Below are positions 46,548-59,462 of a stretch of DNA of 64,000 nt, in pieces (positions within the stretch are counted from its first letter, which is position 1; each line of letters opens with the position of its first letter). The notes under the pieces are model-generated. The model saw only the letters and a list, made by a program, of their open reading frames with translations. It was not told where the DNA came from and searched no databases. The position numbers and the translations under genes were made by a program. The stretch is from positions 69,065,754 to 69,129,753 of the forward strand of contig OX578139.1 of assembly GCA_951213105.1 (NCBI GenBank), given 5' to 3'. The DNA comes from Amaurobius ferox. Its lineage: Eukaryota; Arthropoda; Arachnida; Araneae; Amaurobiidae.

Positions 46548-47519
46548 TTGGACATTTTTCCAAAAGCGGCATAACAAAAATGCAAAAAAAATCTCAAATA
46601 TCTCGAGAACAGTTAGTCCTAGAGTAATAGAGTTACTCTTATCCTTTCCTTCTTCAAAAATTGCGTATAAAACAAGCATTTAATTGATACATTTGATACG
46701 TAGTTTTTTTTTTCAGATATTGACGATTTTTACGGGCCATTTCGTAAAAAAGGGCATGTTATTCTTTTCCGAATCGTACCCAAATCTAATCAGCACTAGA
46801 GTATCCTACAAGTGATGTATCTACCAAATTTTGTGAAATTTGGTCAATTAGTATTTCAGCTAGAGTGGATATATGAGATTTTTGCGGGCCATTTCGCATA
46901 AAAAAACGGGTTCTTTTTTTTCGAATTGTACCAAAAATTAATCAGCACCAAGGGCATGCCCAAGAATCTAACCTACCAAATTTTATGAAAGTCCGTCCAT
47001 TAGTATTTGAGTTAGAGAGGATACATACATTGCACAGACAGACATGCACACAGACGTCACGCTAAAAATGGTTTTTTCGTATTCTAGAGGCCTCAAAACG
47101 TGAAGATCTGTCGAAAACTCGAGTTGCGATTTTCGGCATGTTTCCAATGCTTGCCCTATACATTACCATGTATTGCAGGGAAAGTAATACTGGTTAATTA
47201 TACTCATAAGGGAACCGTTAATTTGAAAATAATCAAAAATACATATACTAAATATTACGGCTTTCTCTTATGTTAACAATCGCGGCTACTTTACTAACAG
47301 TAAAGACACCAAGATATAATTCTCAAGGCGTTATGGCATTTTCAAGCGTTTCATCCATAGGAGTTTTATCTCCTTCTTTCTAACTCCATGATTATTACTA
47401 AGGATCCAAATAAAATGTCAAAAATTTTCTTGCTGATCTCTGACTAGCTAAATAAGACAAACAGCAATTGCTTTTTGCCAGTTATTTACAAACGCGTCAA
47501 CACCACTTTAGCTAGATGA

Positions 47520-47845
47520 AATAAAGTATGGAAAAGTTCTTTTATTCTTGACAGATTCTGCTCTATATGGAAAAAGGTTTCGAAAGCACTCAAAGTTCAG
47601 CAACTACATAGAATTGCAGAATAAGTGAAAGGACTTTTTCCTGAAATCTTTATTCTTGTCGAAAATGTTAATAATATATTTCTAAAAGCTACTTATAGAA
47701 TACAAGTCTTTAAGGAAATGGCATCAGATATTCTATTGTCATCGAAACTAATTGTTACGAGATGGGGGGGGCAGTAATTTGCTATTGCTCAAATACTGAT
47801 AAGCATTTCTAAAACTGTCAATTGTTTCTCGCTCTAAGAAGCTGT
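47520..47845 (+). pseudogene. hAT-like transposase fossil, middle part
   Basis: The frame at ~47590-47772 reads ALKVQQLHRIAE*VKGLFPE, then ENVNNIFLKATYRIQVFKEM and SSKLIVTRWGG. This matches the remembered pattern FLKAPxR...FKE...PLPP...TRWGTW of hAT-type transposases from spider genomes. It has stops and a G-run frameshift at 47763. The rest of the same domain order continues at 52690. Confidence 0.6.
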
Positions 47846-47860
47846 ATCTCTCCATATTAA

Positions 47861-50397
47861 AACAAGAAAAATCAATCATGCATAAAGCATTGATTATGAG
47901 ACACTTTCCAACTGCACTGCAGTTTTTTTAAACATCTCTAAAATGAGATATATTCAGCAGTGATATTTTTAAAATTATCACAATAGTACAATAATTTATT
48001 ATATTTGAAAACTTCATCGAAAACAAATGAACTTCATTCAAATGGCGTTATCGAATCGCCTGGCTCTCTTTATAAAAGCAGTGAATATTTATTTCATTCA
48101 TATATTTTTTTCCCTTCCTTTCATTTAGCGGCGATATAATAATTTATTATATTTGAAAACTTCATTGAAAACAAATGAACTTTATTCAAATGGCGTCATC
48201 GAAATATAAATCGAATGGCTCTCTATATAAAAGCAGTGAATATTTCATTCATAAACTTTTTTCCATTCCCTTTATATATCGCAATATTACAATAATTCAC
48301 TTTATTTAAAAACTTAAAACCATGGAGCCAAAAGTAATTTAACTGTTGCTTAAAACTTCATTGTAAAAGTCTGCTATAAAATCGTCTGTATGTAATCGCC
48401 TCTATGTAAAATCAATGAATGTTGCATTCATATCAGCTATATTGCAGACTCCAGAGCTAAATAATTTTGCGTTAAAGAAATTCAGCAATTCTTATGCAAC
48501 TCATCTTACAACTTGATGTGTTTATATTCTCCAGACGTGAGAATTAAGCTTCGTTGTAGAAATAATCAAAGTTTGATGATCATTTAAACTCAAATATATT
48601 GTAATTGCTTTGTTTCAGAATACAGACTCACAGAGTTTAAGCAAAAATAAAGCGGTTTTAGGACGGATACAACACTAAATATAAGCAAGAAATATCAATC
48701 ATGCATAAAACATTGATTATGGAACACATTTCAACTGCAATGGAATTTTATTTAAATATCTTTATTTAAATATGTTTGAAAACTTAAAACTTCATCGAAA
48801 AAAATGAACTTTATTCAAATGACGTCATTGAAATATAAATTGCCTAGTTTAAACATCTCTAACATGCGATACATTCAGCGGCAATATTTTTAAAATTATC
48901 ACAATACTACAATAATTTATTATATTTGAAAACTTGAAACTTCATCGACGAAAATAAATTTTATTCAAATGACGTCATTGACCTATAAATTGCCTAGCTC
49001 TCTATGTAAAAGCTGTAAATATTTCCTTCATACACTTTCACTCCATTATTTTCATTCATCACAGTACTACAATAATTTATTTTATTTAAAAACTTAAAAC
49101 CATGGAGGTAAAAGTAATTTAATTGTATGCTTAAAACATCATCGAAGAAGTCTGCTTTAAAATTGTCTGTTTCTCTATCTAAAATCAATGAATGCTTTAT
49201 TCATATCAGCTATATGGCAGACTCCAGAGCTAAATAATTTTGCGTTAAAGAAATTGAGTATTTCTTATACAACTCATCCTACAGCTTCGTGTGTTTACAT
49301 TCTCCATAAGTGAAAATTAGGCTTCGTTGAAGAGATAATAAAAGTTTGAGGATCATTTAAACTCAAATATACTGTAATTGCGTTGTTTTAGAATGTGGAT
49401 GTACAGAAATTAAACGAAAATAAAGCGGTTTTAGGACGAATACAACTCTAAATATAAATTAAAAAGAACTTTAAAAATATTTTAGTTTGAAGTGGGTCAT
49501 GTAATCTCTTCATATAATATTGGTGTAATTATTATTTTAATTTTATTTAAAAACTACCAAATATATTTTACTGAAATTTTTTTCATATTTTCTATGGGAT
49601 AATTTGAATATTTTCTGAAACTTTCGAAGCAATTTGTGAATTTGAAATTCGCTTAAAAAATGTTTGAAAAATTAGGTCCCATAGGATTCAATGTATTTCA
49701 TGTTTTCAACCCGGGTTCAGTCCAAAACTAATTGAGTGATATTATTCTTTTATATTCCCATAGGGCCCACAGGCCGTCTGAACAACATACTAAAATTTCA
49801 TTTTGATAAAGTTCTTTTTACTGCAATTATCGTACGATCGGACAAACAGACTCGACAGATAGATAGACAGAATGAATGAACAAAGTCATAAACACTTTTC
49901 AACTATGTTGTAAAGTGTTAATTAAAAAGAACTTTAAAACTCACGATTTTGACACAAGATGGATGCCATATTTTATTTTGAAGTGGGTCACGTGATCTCT
50001 TCATATATAATGGGTGTAATTATTATTTTAATTTTATTTAAATGGCTACCGAATATATTTTGCTGAAATTTTTTTCATATTTTTATGGGATAATTTGAAT
50101 ATTTCCTAACAGTTTTGAAGCGATTTGTGAATTTTAAATTCGGTGAAAAAATTCTTGAAAAATTAGGTCCCATAGGATTCAATGTATTTCATATTTTCAA
50201 CCCGGGTTCAATCCAAAACTAATTGGGTGATATTATTCATTTATATTCCCATATGTCCCACAGACCTTCTGTACAACATACTAATATTTCTTTTTGATAA
50301 AGTCATTTTTACGGCAGTTATCTTACGGACAGACAGACAGACAAACGGAATGAACAAAGTCATAAACACTTTTCAACTGCGTTGTAAACTGTTAAAA
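47861..50397 (+). mobile_element. Family A composite (two or more copies, rearranged)
   Basis: Two 5' ends (47861 and ~48683, each with AATCATGCATAAA and a TTGATTATG) and two 3' ends (near 49921 and 50397, each with AACACTTTTCAACT and TTGTAAAGTGTT or similar) are present. Blocks such as CTTTATTCAAATGACGTCAT and CAGACTCCAGAGCTAAATAA are repeated up to four times between them. It looks like a tandem or partly recombined array of A elements. Confidence 0.8.
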
Positions 50398-50934
50398 AGG
50401 CTAGCTACAGCCTCTGGCCAAATCTTTTTAAAATGGTGAGATTTTCTGTCAAGGCTAACGCCAGACTTATGTCATTACTTGATTTAAAATTTGGCACGAT
50501 GATTTAGAAAATACAGTCATTGCCGCATGTTACGTTTTTAGGTTAGAATCGGATAGACATATCTATTTTTTATACAATTTTTGGTTACAATCGGATAGAA
50601 ATTTCTATGTTTTATACAATTTTGAAGTAAAAACATTTTTACACTGCTTTTGTATGAAAATTTTATTTCCTTTGTTGTATATTCAGAATCTAATCTTGCA
50701 TTGTTGAAGACACTGTTACCACCTCAAAAGATGTAATATTTAGAGGGTTTAACTCTTTTATTTCAGAAAACGTGACTGCCGTTTCAAAAATAATTGTATT
50801 TAAATTATTCATTTGAACAATTAAATATACATTAGTCATTCAGAGTTTCCTTTAAATATTATTTCTTTTGAAATACTAACAGCTTCGTAATTGTATCTGA
50901 CAATAATGCTTGCAAAATGCTCTGCTTGTCTCCT
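50398..50934. other. AT-rich sequence with a ~45-bp tandem pair
   Basis: 50542-50623 contains two units of GTTAGAATCGGATAGACAT-type sequence ending TTTTATACAATTTT. Nothing else was recognised. Confidence 0.6.
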
Positions 50935-52625
50935 TGTTTGCAAGGCTGCTACTCAGGTCTTTTGAAAGAGCTTGCGAAGCAGGCTTAGACATAAATAAAT
51001 GGCAATAGACAGGGGAAAGAGATTCCGAGATCCGGGGCTTTGCGAACAGTAGCGGGCAGGGTACAGAAAGACGGACGTGTGCACCTGCGAAAAAGTTCGC
51101 AAATCGATCTCCGGGAGTTGGTAAGTGTCATTAAAGGACTACCCGCGACAGGCGGCTGGAGAGAGCCAGCGAGTAGGAGGCGAAGCCACCCCACTCAAAG
51201 CAAGTTACTGAGTTGTTGAAGGTCAGCCAGCAGAGGGATGAACCACTAGGCAATTACAAATGCGTAAGAAAGAGCTAATTAAGCTCGTTAGGCGGTTAAT
51301 GAGCGGTATTGAACAGGAGGAGGAACCACCGAGTTCCCGGAATTTGTGAGCATCAGCGAGCTGTGGGCTTGGGGCTGTGTTGGGTTTTAAAGTTCGAAAA
51401 ACGAATTTAAAGTTCTCCAAGCGTCAGTGAGCAATGGGCAAAGCCCCCAGCGGGTATAAACCACTTGAGTACTGCATTATGAACAAATGGCAAACCGTAC
51501 AATTCTAAAATTTTACATATGGTCCCCTCAATATGTAAAACAGGCTTAGAATTTTTTTCTTAGACTACTTAAATACTATATAATTAAAATGTGCATTCCC
51601 AGTATAAGCAAAGATGTAATTGGTTAATCCAATTCCAATTTCTTTGCGATTGGTTCATGTCTAAAATCTCACGTCTACGTCAAAAAACGGTATACTACAC
51701 AGTTAGTACACTTGGAACAATTTTTGCAATGATATGCCTTATTAACCTTACTAATACTTATACTTTGCGGTCGGGTTGAAAGAGCTCGCGAAGCGAGAAA
51801 AGTGGGTCACAAAACTTTAACAAACAAGCAGCAGAATCCGACGATCGTATTACACCTGTGTAGTAGGCAGGAAGAAAGAGCTCTCAAAGCGAATTATGGA
51901 GTTCAGTGTTCGGCAGCAAATAGGGAAGGCGAAGTCCCCTAATCCGGGAGTTGGCGAGATTTAAGAGTTTTCGAAGTTAAATCAGGAGTTACAAAGCTTC
52001 GGAGAATAACAGGCGGAGCCCAACGAGAGTAATACACCTGCATAGCAGGCAGGGAAAAAAGAACTTGCTAAGATAATTCCGGCGGATAATAAACGGCAGC
52101 AAACAAATGGTGATTTCCCCGAACTCCAGGTGGGCCGAGCATTAAGGAGATGGAGGCCGGTGGCGTTGAAAACCCAGACCGTCCGACTCGTCCTAGGACA
52201 TGAGCAGCTGTCCTGGGAGGCCGATGGGATAAAAAAGCTCGCGAAACGGTTTCCGGGACCTGGGGAGGGGAAGGAAACTAGAGCCGAAGCAGCAACATCT
52301 CCGTAACAGACATAATGAGTGAGCCAGTAGAGCCGTTTCCAGCGATTAAGAGTCTACATAAGAACAGAGGGTGGAGCCACCGAGTCCTGGGAGTTAGCGA
52401 AAGTCAGCAAGCAATGAGCACAAATAATGTCCTGTGCAGCGGCTGGATATTGGTCCTATGCAGCGACTGATATCCAGGTATTGGTGAGTTTAGAGAACAA
52501 GAGACGGCCTTTAACGGAAGTATAATCTCGCGAAAGAGCTCAGCGATGCCAGCGAGTATGAAGCAATGCCTCCCGACTCGCGAAGCGACTTACGGGGTTT
52601 ACGAGCATCAGCGAGTAGTTAAAAT
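50935..52625 (+). repeat. GC-richer modular repeat block of unknown nature
   Basis: Degenerate modules recur in loose order: GAAAGAGCTCGCGAAGCGAG (51780; variants at 50962, 51885, 52232, 52573), CCGGGAGTTGG (51112, 51945), GAGCATCAGCGAG (51347, 52604), AGCGAGTAGGAGGCGAAGCC (51168), ACACCTG...AGTAGGCAGG (51854, 52028). The plus strand is purine-rich. An AT-rich ~300-bp island (51480-51775) interrupts it. No long frame exists, and no known RNA or mobile family was recognised. Confidence 0.6.
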
Positions 52626-52689
52626 AGTGTGTTAAAAAGAACAATCTAGAGATCGGCAGCTCCAAAATACAAAAAGAATTGACTGTAAT

Positions 52690-53066
52690 TACAACATATT
52701 TTTTATAATCTTCCCAAGTCTATTAAAATGCTTGAAAAAAAAGTATTCCGTTGTTGGAATCATTGAAAATATTAACCGATATTGTGACAAATATACACCT
52801 GATACAACAGGTGATAATATCAGGAAGAAATATGGAAATTTTCTACAAGCAAATCAAGATTTCGAGCAATAAGAAAATTTCTTGGGGATGATGATACTGT
52901 CGAAGTCTTGATATCTCCCGCCGTAATGGACTGCTTTAGGTACGACCTCATAACTTCAGTTTATATGGAAGGATCATTTGCACAAATTAAAACAATATTT
53001 AAAGTCAGACGTCAGAGTTTGCAATTTGAAAATTTGAAATAAATTGTAGTTGTGATGTGTACTAGA
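52690..53066 (+). pseudogene. hAT-like transposase fossil, C-terminal part
   Basis: One frame reads LPKSIKMLEKKSIPLLESLK (from ~52713). After a frame change comes DDDTVEVLISPAVMDCFRY with ITSVYMEGSFAQIKTIFKV and RRQSLQFENLK*IVVVMC (~52887-53060). This fits the C-terminal dimerisation region of hAT-type transposases (consensus-like ITSVDVERSFS...FENLK). It has an in-frame stop and a frameshift. It is probably the continuation of 47520-47845. Confidence 0.65.
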
Positions 53067-53162
53067 AATTGGTGCATTCTCATTATTCTTATGACTGTAT
53101 TTTAAACAGGATATAAACATCTTAACGCTGATCTCCTCAACAAAAAGTTCTCGATTACGTTT

Positions 53163-54098
53163 TGCTTTCCTTATATATGTATACATATAATGTATAAGGA
53201 AAGTATTGTGACGGAGTCGAAAATTCGGATTCGAATTTTCGACGGGAGAGCACGTTTTAAGCATCTCTGAACACGAATCAGACGTTTTTGAGGTAATGTC
53301 TGGGTGTATCAGCGGGCCTGTGAAGACGATATCTCACGAACGAATGAAGCGATTCGAACAAAATTTGGTACAAAAATCACAATCAGTGAATGCTGGAAGT
53401 CTATTGTTTTTACAGGTAATCAAATGTTCAGAACCCACCTAAATTTTGAAATGCAATTTTGAGAAATCATCAAAAAATTAAAACTTTCAATATAGTTACG
53501 TAAATAATCCTTTCTTAAGTAATTTTTCATTAGAAAAAGACACAAACTTTAGGAAGATAGCATGAACAGTTCTCAAGATATTTCACATTTTTCAAATAAA
53601 TATATCAAAAATCATATAAAATTCATAAAAAGTATTAACTATTGTGAAACATGTTCACTTTTCATATGTAATACCATGCGATAAATTTGATGACATCATT
53701 CTCGTGGATCTAGCTCGTTCCATTCATGAAAAAAGATACTTTGAGTAATACTTTCGTATTTGAACGCCAATAGTCATTTATCTGCTGTAAGGATAACTTA
53801 TTCCTCCGCCCAGAACACTTGGCGAGATACTGTCGCCTAATTTGGCGGAGTGTCGCCAACTTGTCGACATTTTTAATTGTTGCCAAATTAACAAAAATCT
53901 CGCCAAATTGATAAAAATGACGCTTAATCAGTGAAAATGACGTTAAATCAATGAAAATGACGACTAATTGAAGAAAATTCAATATCTTGGAAGGAATATA
54001 AGTATCTACTATAAGAATAACATTTTTTTAACTGTAAAAGTAGTAAATTCATTTCATTATATAAGGAAAGTCATGTGTTGCCCACATCAGATTTTTTA
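53163..54098 (-). mobile_element. Family B element, full length
   Basis: The left hairpin is CTTTCCTTATATATGTATAC with ATATAATGTATAAGGAAAG, carrying an extra TA-rich insertion. The GT microsatellite has shrunk (CTGGGTGTATCAGCGGGCC). The 5' end at the right is AGTCATGTGTTGCCCACATC. Confidence 0.85.
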
Positions 54099-55087
54099 AT
54101 ATTTTACGGTAATAGAGTAAACTATTGAGCTATTTTTAAAGGTTTTTTTATGTATATGAGACTTCAAGTGCTTTTGAAATGCCTTTTTTAAATGCCTTTT
54201 AAGATGCCCATTTTGTTAATTTTAAGTATGTAAACTTCCGAACCTTCAACTAATCAGTCATTGTGGACATAATGATTTGTGGTTGTGGACATTTTACTTA
54301 AAGTATATAAAAATGTCATTTCTGATGTGAAAGATAATTTTGGTCTTTTGTTTTCAAATGTCAGTGACTTTTACAGGAATCTATATTTGATAGTTATAGA
54401 TTGAACAACTTGTAGTTGGAACAACATACAACATAACTGATCTTGTCACAGATGGAATAAGCATGTAGAAAGCATAATTTTCATCGGAATAATCAAAAGG
54501 TCTTCAGTTATGTCACTCCAAAAAAGCTAAATTTTGCACTAAGAGACAAACTTATAAGCAATGTACCAAATAACGATTGCGCCTAATTTACTTAAGATAG
54601 TCTTAAATCTAGCATGGGTCTCTCACAAAGTTTTGAGAAAAGTTTGAGAATGCTTCCTACAGATAATGCGAAATCAATACAAATTACATGCTGATGATCG
54701 GTGTAAACACATCAAAAGCGGATTGTTCTTGAAAACTATAATTTCAGGAAAATGGTAATACAATATTACTCTTGACATTAGTTATGAGGAAAATGAGTTT
54801 GTACTATGCTATGAATGTAAAGATTATTATTGAATTAGTATTTATAACGAAATGCAGCTTAATGTATGAAATTCATTGGATTTGCTGACCTTTTAGCAAT
54901 ATAAAATAAGAATATGAGATTTTTATAATGAACGACTTGTGCCACATTTCTACTGCTGGAAAGGAAGTGTGTTTATTTAAACGTTTTATTGGGGTATTTT
55001 AAACAATCGATCGTTGAACTATTTAAAAGTGAACGATGTCGTAATAAAGTAGTCACAGTCAAATAAATAGGATGTCTCTAAAGTAAA
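54099..55087. other. AT-rich sequence, nothing recognised
   Basis: No supported gene, RNA or known repeat. A small direct repeat TTGTGG(T/A)...GTGGACA lies at ~54262-54290. Confidence 0.55.
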
Positions 55088-56009
55088 AAATATGATGTGG
55101 GCAGCACATGACTTTTCTTATATAACACAATGTATTAATACTTTTACAGCAAAAAAATAGCTTATTCTTATAGTAGATACTTATATTCTTTCCAAGATAT
55201 TGAATTTTCGTCAATTAATCGTCATTTCATTGATTTAGCGTCATTTCTATCCATTTGGCGAGATTTTCGTTAATTTCTCAACATTTAAAAAAGTCGCCAA
55301 GTTGCCGACATTTCGCCAAATTCGTCACCAAAATCTCACCAAGAGTTATGAACGGAGAAATAAGCTATTCTTATAGCAGATGAATGACTATTGGCGTTCA
55401 AATACAAAAGTATTACTCTAAGTAGCTTTTCTCTTGAATGAAACGAGCTAGATCCACGAGAATGATGTCACCAAATTTATCGCACGATATTACATATGAA
55501 AAGTGAACATGTTTCTCAACAGTTAATGTATAATTTTTAATTTATGGGATTTTTTGATAAATTTATTTGAAAAATGTTCAATATCTCGAGAACGGTTTAT
55601 GCTAACGTTCTAAAGTTTATGTCAATCGTTTTCTAAGGAAAAATTACACCAGAAATGTCTATTTGCATAACCTTATTAAAGGTTTTGATTTTTTGATGAA
55701 TTTTTCAAAATTTCACTCTAAAATTTAGGGGGGTTCTGAACATTCAATTGCGTTTAAAAATAATAAATAGGCTTCCAGTATTCATAGATTATGATTTTTT
55801 TACCAAATTTCATTCGAATCGCTCCATTCGTTCGTGAGATATCGTCTCCAAAGACTCACACACACACACACACAAAGACATCACTTCAGAAATGTTTGAT
55901 TCGTGATCAGGGATACTTGAAACGTGCTCTCCCGTCGAAAACTCGAATTCGAATTTTCGACCTCGTCACAATACTTCCCTTATACATTATGTATATAAGG
56001 AAAGTAAAA
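55088..56009 (+). mobile_element. Family B element, full length
   Basis: It runs from ATATGATGTGGGCAGCACAT to the hairpin end CTTCCCTTATACATTATG with TATATAAGGAAAGTA. The (CA)n run is at 55857-55873. The order is typical of the family. Confidence 0.85.
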
Positions 56010-58399
56010 AAAAATTAACGCTATATGTAATATAAATTTTTATGGGACCAAAATGACTGGTTTTAAAAATAATGACTGGTTTTAAAACTAGTTTTAAAAA
56101 TACGTTATGAAAAGGATCTGTTATGTAGGTTTCAGTATAGTACAGTAATGTAAGTGGTGTGCCTCAAGTACCTATTTTGAACTTTAATGTAAAATATAAA
56201 TTTATTTACGAGTCTTGAACTTTAATTACACTTTCTGAGTATATGTACTTTTGCATACGAAGGTTTATTAAGGTGTGCCATCACCGCTATAGGAAAAGAA
56301 CTTGCTCCTACTAATGTCAAGTACTTAAAGACTATAAATGCACAATCTTTGCTCCCGTCGTTCAATTACGTTTTGCAATACCTGGCACCCTATTAGCTGA
56401 TTGTCATTACAAGATTACAAAAGGAAACTGACCGTTTATTCTTTACTCAATACAGTTACTCAAATTTCAGATTTTTACTCAGGTACTACACATATTTTCG
56501 AATTTTGCATCGTATTTAGGATAATTTTTAACTGTAGATTTGAAATTTATTTGAAAATAATTTACAGTGATATTCTTCTATACTTATGTGTGAACATTTA
56601 TCACACATAAGTGTAGAAGAAAAAAATAATAAACACGTATTATTTACATACATAATGAGGAAAATACACTGGAATTTTTAACTTTTCCTTGAATTTCAAA
56701 GTGGGATATAAATGCCCAAACAGCAAAAGTAATCAGAAATCCTTATACTGCTATGTAAAACCCCAAAGGGGGTGAAGAAGATAATAATATTATCAACAAA
56801 ATATTGATGTCAATCAAAAATCCTGATAAATAAAGACTTTTTTCGACAGAGATATAGCACTTTGTTTTCACTATATCTTAAACACATTTAGATGCATATG
56901 AAAAATTTAAGATGGATTAAACCCCGCTGGCACGGGTTCAATAGAATATGGAGGGAATAAAGGAAAACATATATCACTGTATTTCACATTACTCTGTCGT
57001 TACTGAAAAGCTCTTTCAAGCAATTGTTAAAATTAATATTTAGAGCAATTGACTCCGACGTATTTTTTTACGAATATTTCAATAAACATTGCTTAAAGCA
57101 CTGGCTCGGAAGACTTTAGCAAAATATCAAGCGATACAGAACCTTTCGCAAACATTAAATGTTCTGAGCTTAGCACATGTGACAAAGCTTCATCCGAATG
57201 CACCAAAGACTACAGACCCCATCTCCTTTGATGTTCAACTTGACATCCAGCAAATACACAATGAGTTTCACAACAATATTATTATAACAAGATTTCATAC
57301 ATTTTCTTGCTAATTTTCGTGTTCATTATGCTTTAAGTATATTCTAACGTTTCAAAATTCGTATCCTTCTGGTGTATTCATTTTTTTCAATGTCACTACC
57401 ATAAAAGGTTCCGATATTCAATAAAACTTTCTCTCTGCCCAAACGAATAGTATTCCATATCGCGGAATACGAGAAAACAATAAGCTCTGCTCCTGAGATT
57501 ATATTTGCTACTCTTTAAATCAGTCTGTTGTTGAGATGAAAATGCTGAACGTTACGAAGCACCACTGCAAAGGTTTGTTTGTTCTTTGTAGCATATATTA
57601 CTCAGAGCAACGGTTTGGTATTCCGTAAACTATCAACATTCATAAATAACATTTATTACAAAAATATATCGGAAAAGTACACGTTTAACACTTTTAATGT
57701 GCAATATTATATATTACTAGCAATTAGCAAGTTGTAGATAGTTTTTAAAATTCCACAGACATTTTTAGGGAAAAACAAAAATTTCATCTTAATATTATAA
57801 TATCTCATCAAACAATGATGTCTGTACTAATGCTCATTTAATGGAATAGTTCAATGTATTTTAACTTAATGGAGCAACACAACAGTATTTTTTTACATAT
57901 ACTTCACCAATTATAAAAATTTAAAATAGAAATCTTTTATCAACAGCTTGACAACACACAAAATTAAACTTTGTAACTAGCAAGGTAAATCGCATTATAT
58001 ATTTCCATTAACCAGTTTTGTAATGAACACAAAATATTTGTTTTCATCGAGAATTAATTGATCCGAGCCGACAGTTCACTTCTGCTATGAGTGCTCCATT
58101 CCGGATAGCATTATGATACATTTTATGCCCACTGTCTGTAGTAGCCTAATAAATTTATAGATATATTCAAAAGTGCTAGTGTTTACAATCAATATTTCAG
58201 ATAACTGTACGATGATTATAACTACAAATAGAACACTCTACAGAACACGTCCTTGACCAATCATAACAAGAAAAGAGGTGTGTAATGGCTGGTTTGAATC
58301 CGTTCCCTATCCACACTGCTCCTCTATAATAGGTTACCTTATTCTGTGACTTTTGTAGCTTATAGTATTTAAATCTCTTATTAAGCATACTACATCACT
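56010..58399. other. AT-rich sequence, no gene recognised
   Basis: A 75-codon frame at 57089-57313 starts with TTG and resembles nothing known to me; I do not call it. A compact hairpin lies at 56573-56621. Confidence 0.5.
56573..56621. repeat. 21-bp hairpin with 7-nt loop
   Basis: TTCTTCTATACTTATGTGTG+A pairs with TCACACATAAGTGTAGAAGA+A (one G-U-type mismatch) around ACATTTA. Confidence 0.85.
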
Positions 58400-58453
58400 C
58401 GATAAGTCTGCGGTCTAACTAAGAAAAACAATTTTTTTTTTAGAAATTCGACT

Positions 58454-59462
58454 TTATTCATCAACATAATCTCCTTCAAGAGTGATACATTCATTCCAAA
58501 GCTCCTCTAACTTTTCGATGTATTTTTTGTGAGAACGATTTTTCTTTGCTCTCAAAATAGGCCTCAGTTTCGGCAATCACTTCTTCATTTTAGCCAAATT
58601 TCTTTCACTGGAGCAGACCTGGAGAGTACGGTGGGTGAGGAAGCAATTCGAAGCGTAATTCATATAATTTAACCATCGTTTCCATCGACTTCTGACACAG
58701 GGCATTGTCTTGGTGGAACAGCGCTTTTTTCTTTTGCATGTGAGGCCGTTTTTTCTTGATTTCTACACTCAATCGATCCAATAATGCCATGTAATATTCG
58801 CTATTGATAGTTTTAACTTTCTCAAGATAGTCGATGAACAAAATACCATGCGCGTCCCAAAATACGGATGCCATAACCTTGCCAGCTCACTTTTGGGTTT
58901 TGGGTCGCTTTGGACGACTTTCATCGGCTCCTGTTCACTCAGATGACGATCTTTTTGATTCAGGTGTGTAGTAATGGATCCATGTTTCAACCATTGTCAC
59001 ATACCTATGCAATAAATCCTTCTTATCTTGCTTGAACAGCTGCAAACAGCGCTCTGAATCGTCGACGCGTTGTTGTTTTTGGTCCAGTGTGAGCAAACGC
59101 GGCAGACACTTCGAAAGCAACTTACCCATGCTAAAATTTTCGTGTAAAATTGTAAACACACTACCTTCTGATATCTTTAAGGTGTCAGCTATCTCACGCA
59201 ACTTCACTTTACGGTCTTTCAAAGCTATTTTGTGGACTTTTTTTATGTTTTCCGGAACAACTGCCGATTTGGGGCGACCAGAGCGTTCAGCATCATCGGT
59301 GTTTGTACGACCGCGTTTAAATTCAGCATACCAGTCAATAATAGTTGATTTCCCTGGTGCAGAGTCTCCATAACACTTATCAAGCCACTGTTTGGGTTCA
59401 ACAGTATTTTCCCCCATCAAAAAACAATGTTTAATCAACACACGAAATTCGTTATTATCCAT
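58454..59462 (-). pseudogene. Mariner transposase, dead
   Basis: The minus-strand frame starts at the ATG at 59462 (MDNNEFRVLIKHCFLMGENT). It carries two HTH regions (PGKSTIIDWYAEFKRGRT; VKLREIADTLKISEGSVFTI), then TMVETWIHYYTPESK. The first catalytic Asp is Val here (the family has TMDETWIH). After a frameshift near 58935, ASVFWDAHGILFIDYLEK and FHQDNA (second Asp intact) follow. Then comes HPPYSPGLL, where the family has SPDLAP: the third Asp is Gly. A deletion and more frame breaks precede the terminal ECITLEGDYVDE-like end at 58454. Clear terminal inverted repeats were not found in the flanks (58399-58453, 59463-59560). Confidence 0.9.

Larger units (their letters stand above)
39538..47188 (+). 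mobile_element. Family C element split by a Helitron dimer
   Basis: The 5' part of C runs 39538-39682 (AATCTGATGTGTGCAGCACA, CTTTCCCTGCAGACTT, GAGTTTAATTGTACAAAATAAC). The 3' part runs 46548-47188 (TTGGACATTTTTCCAAAAGC, ATATCTCGAGAACAGTTAG, CCAAATTTTGTGAAATTTGG, the hairpin CCCTATACATTACCATG with TATTGCAGGGAAAGT). Aligned to other C copies, the two parts are adjacent with only ~15 bp unaccounted for. The 6.87 kb between are therefore an insertion. Confidence 0.82.

Noticed and set aside
57089..57313. A 75-codon frame as a host gene exon
   Set aside because: It has no ATG, no convincing splice sites and no recognisable protein similarity.
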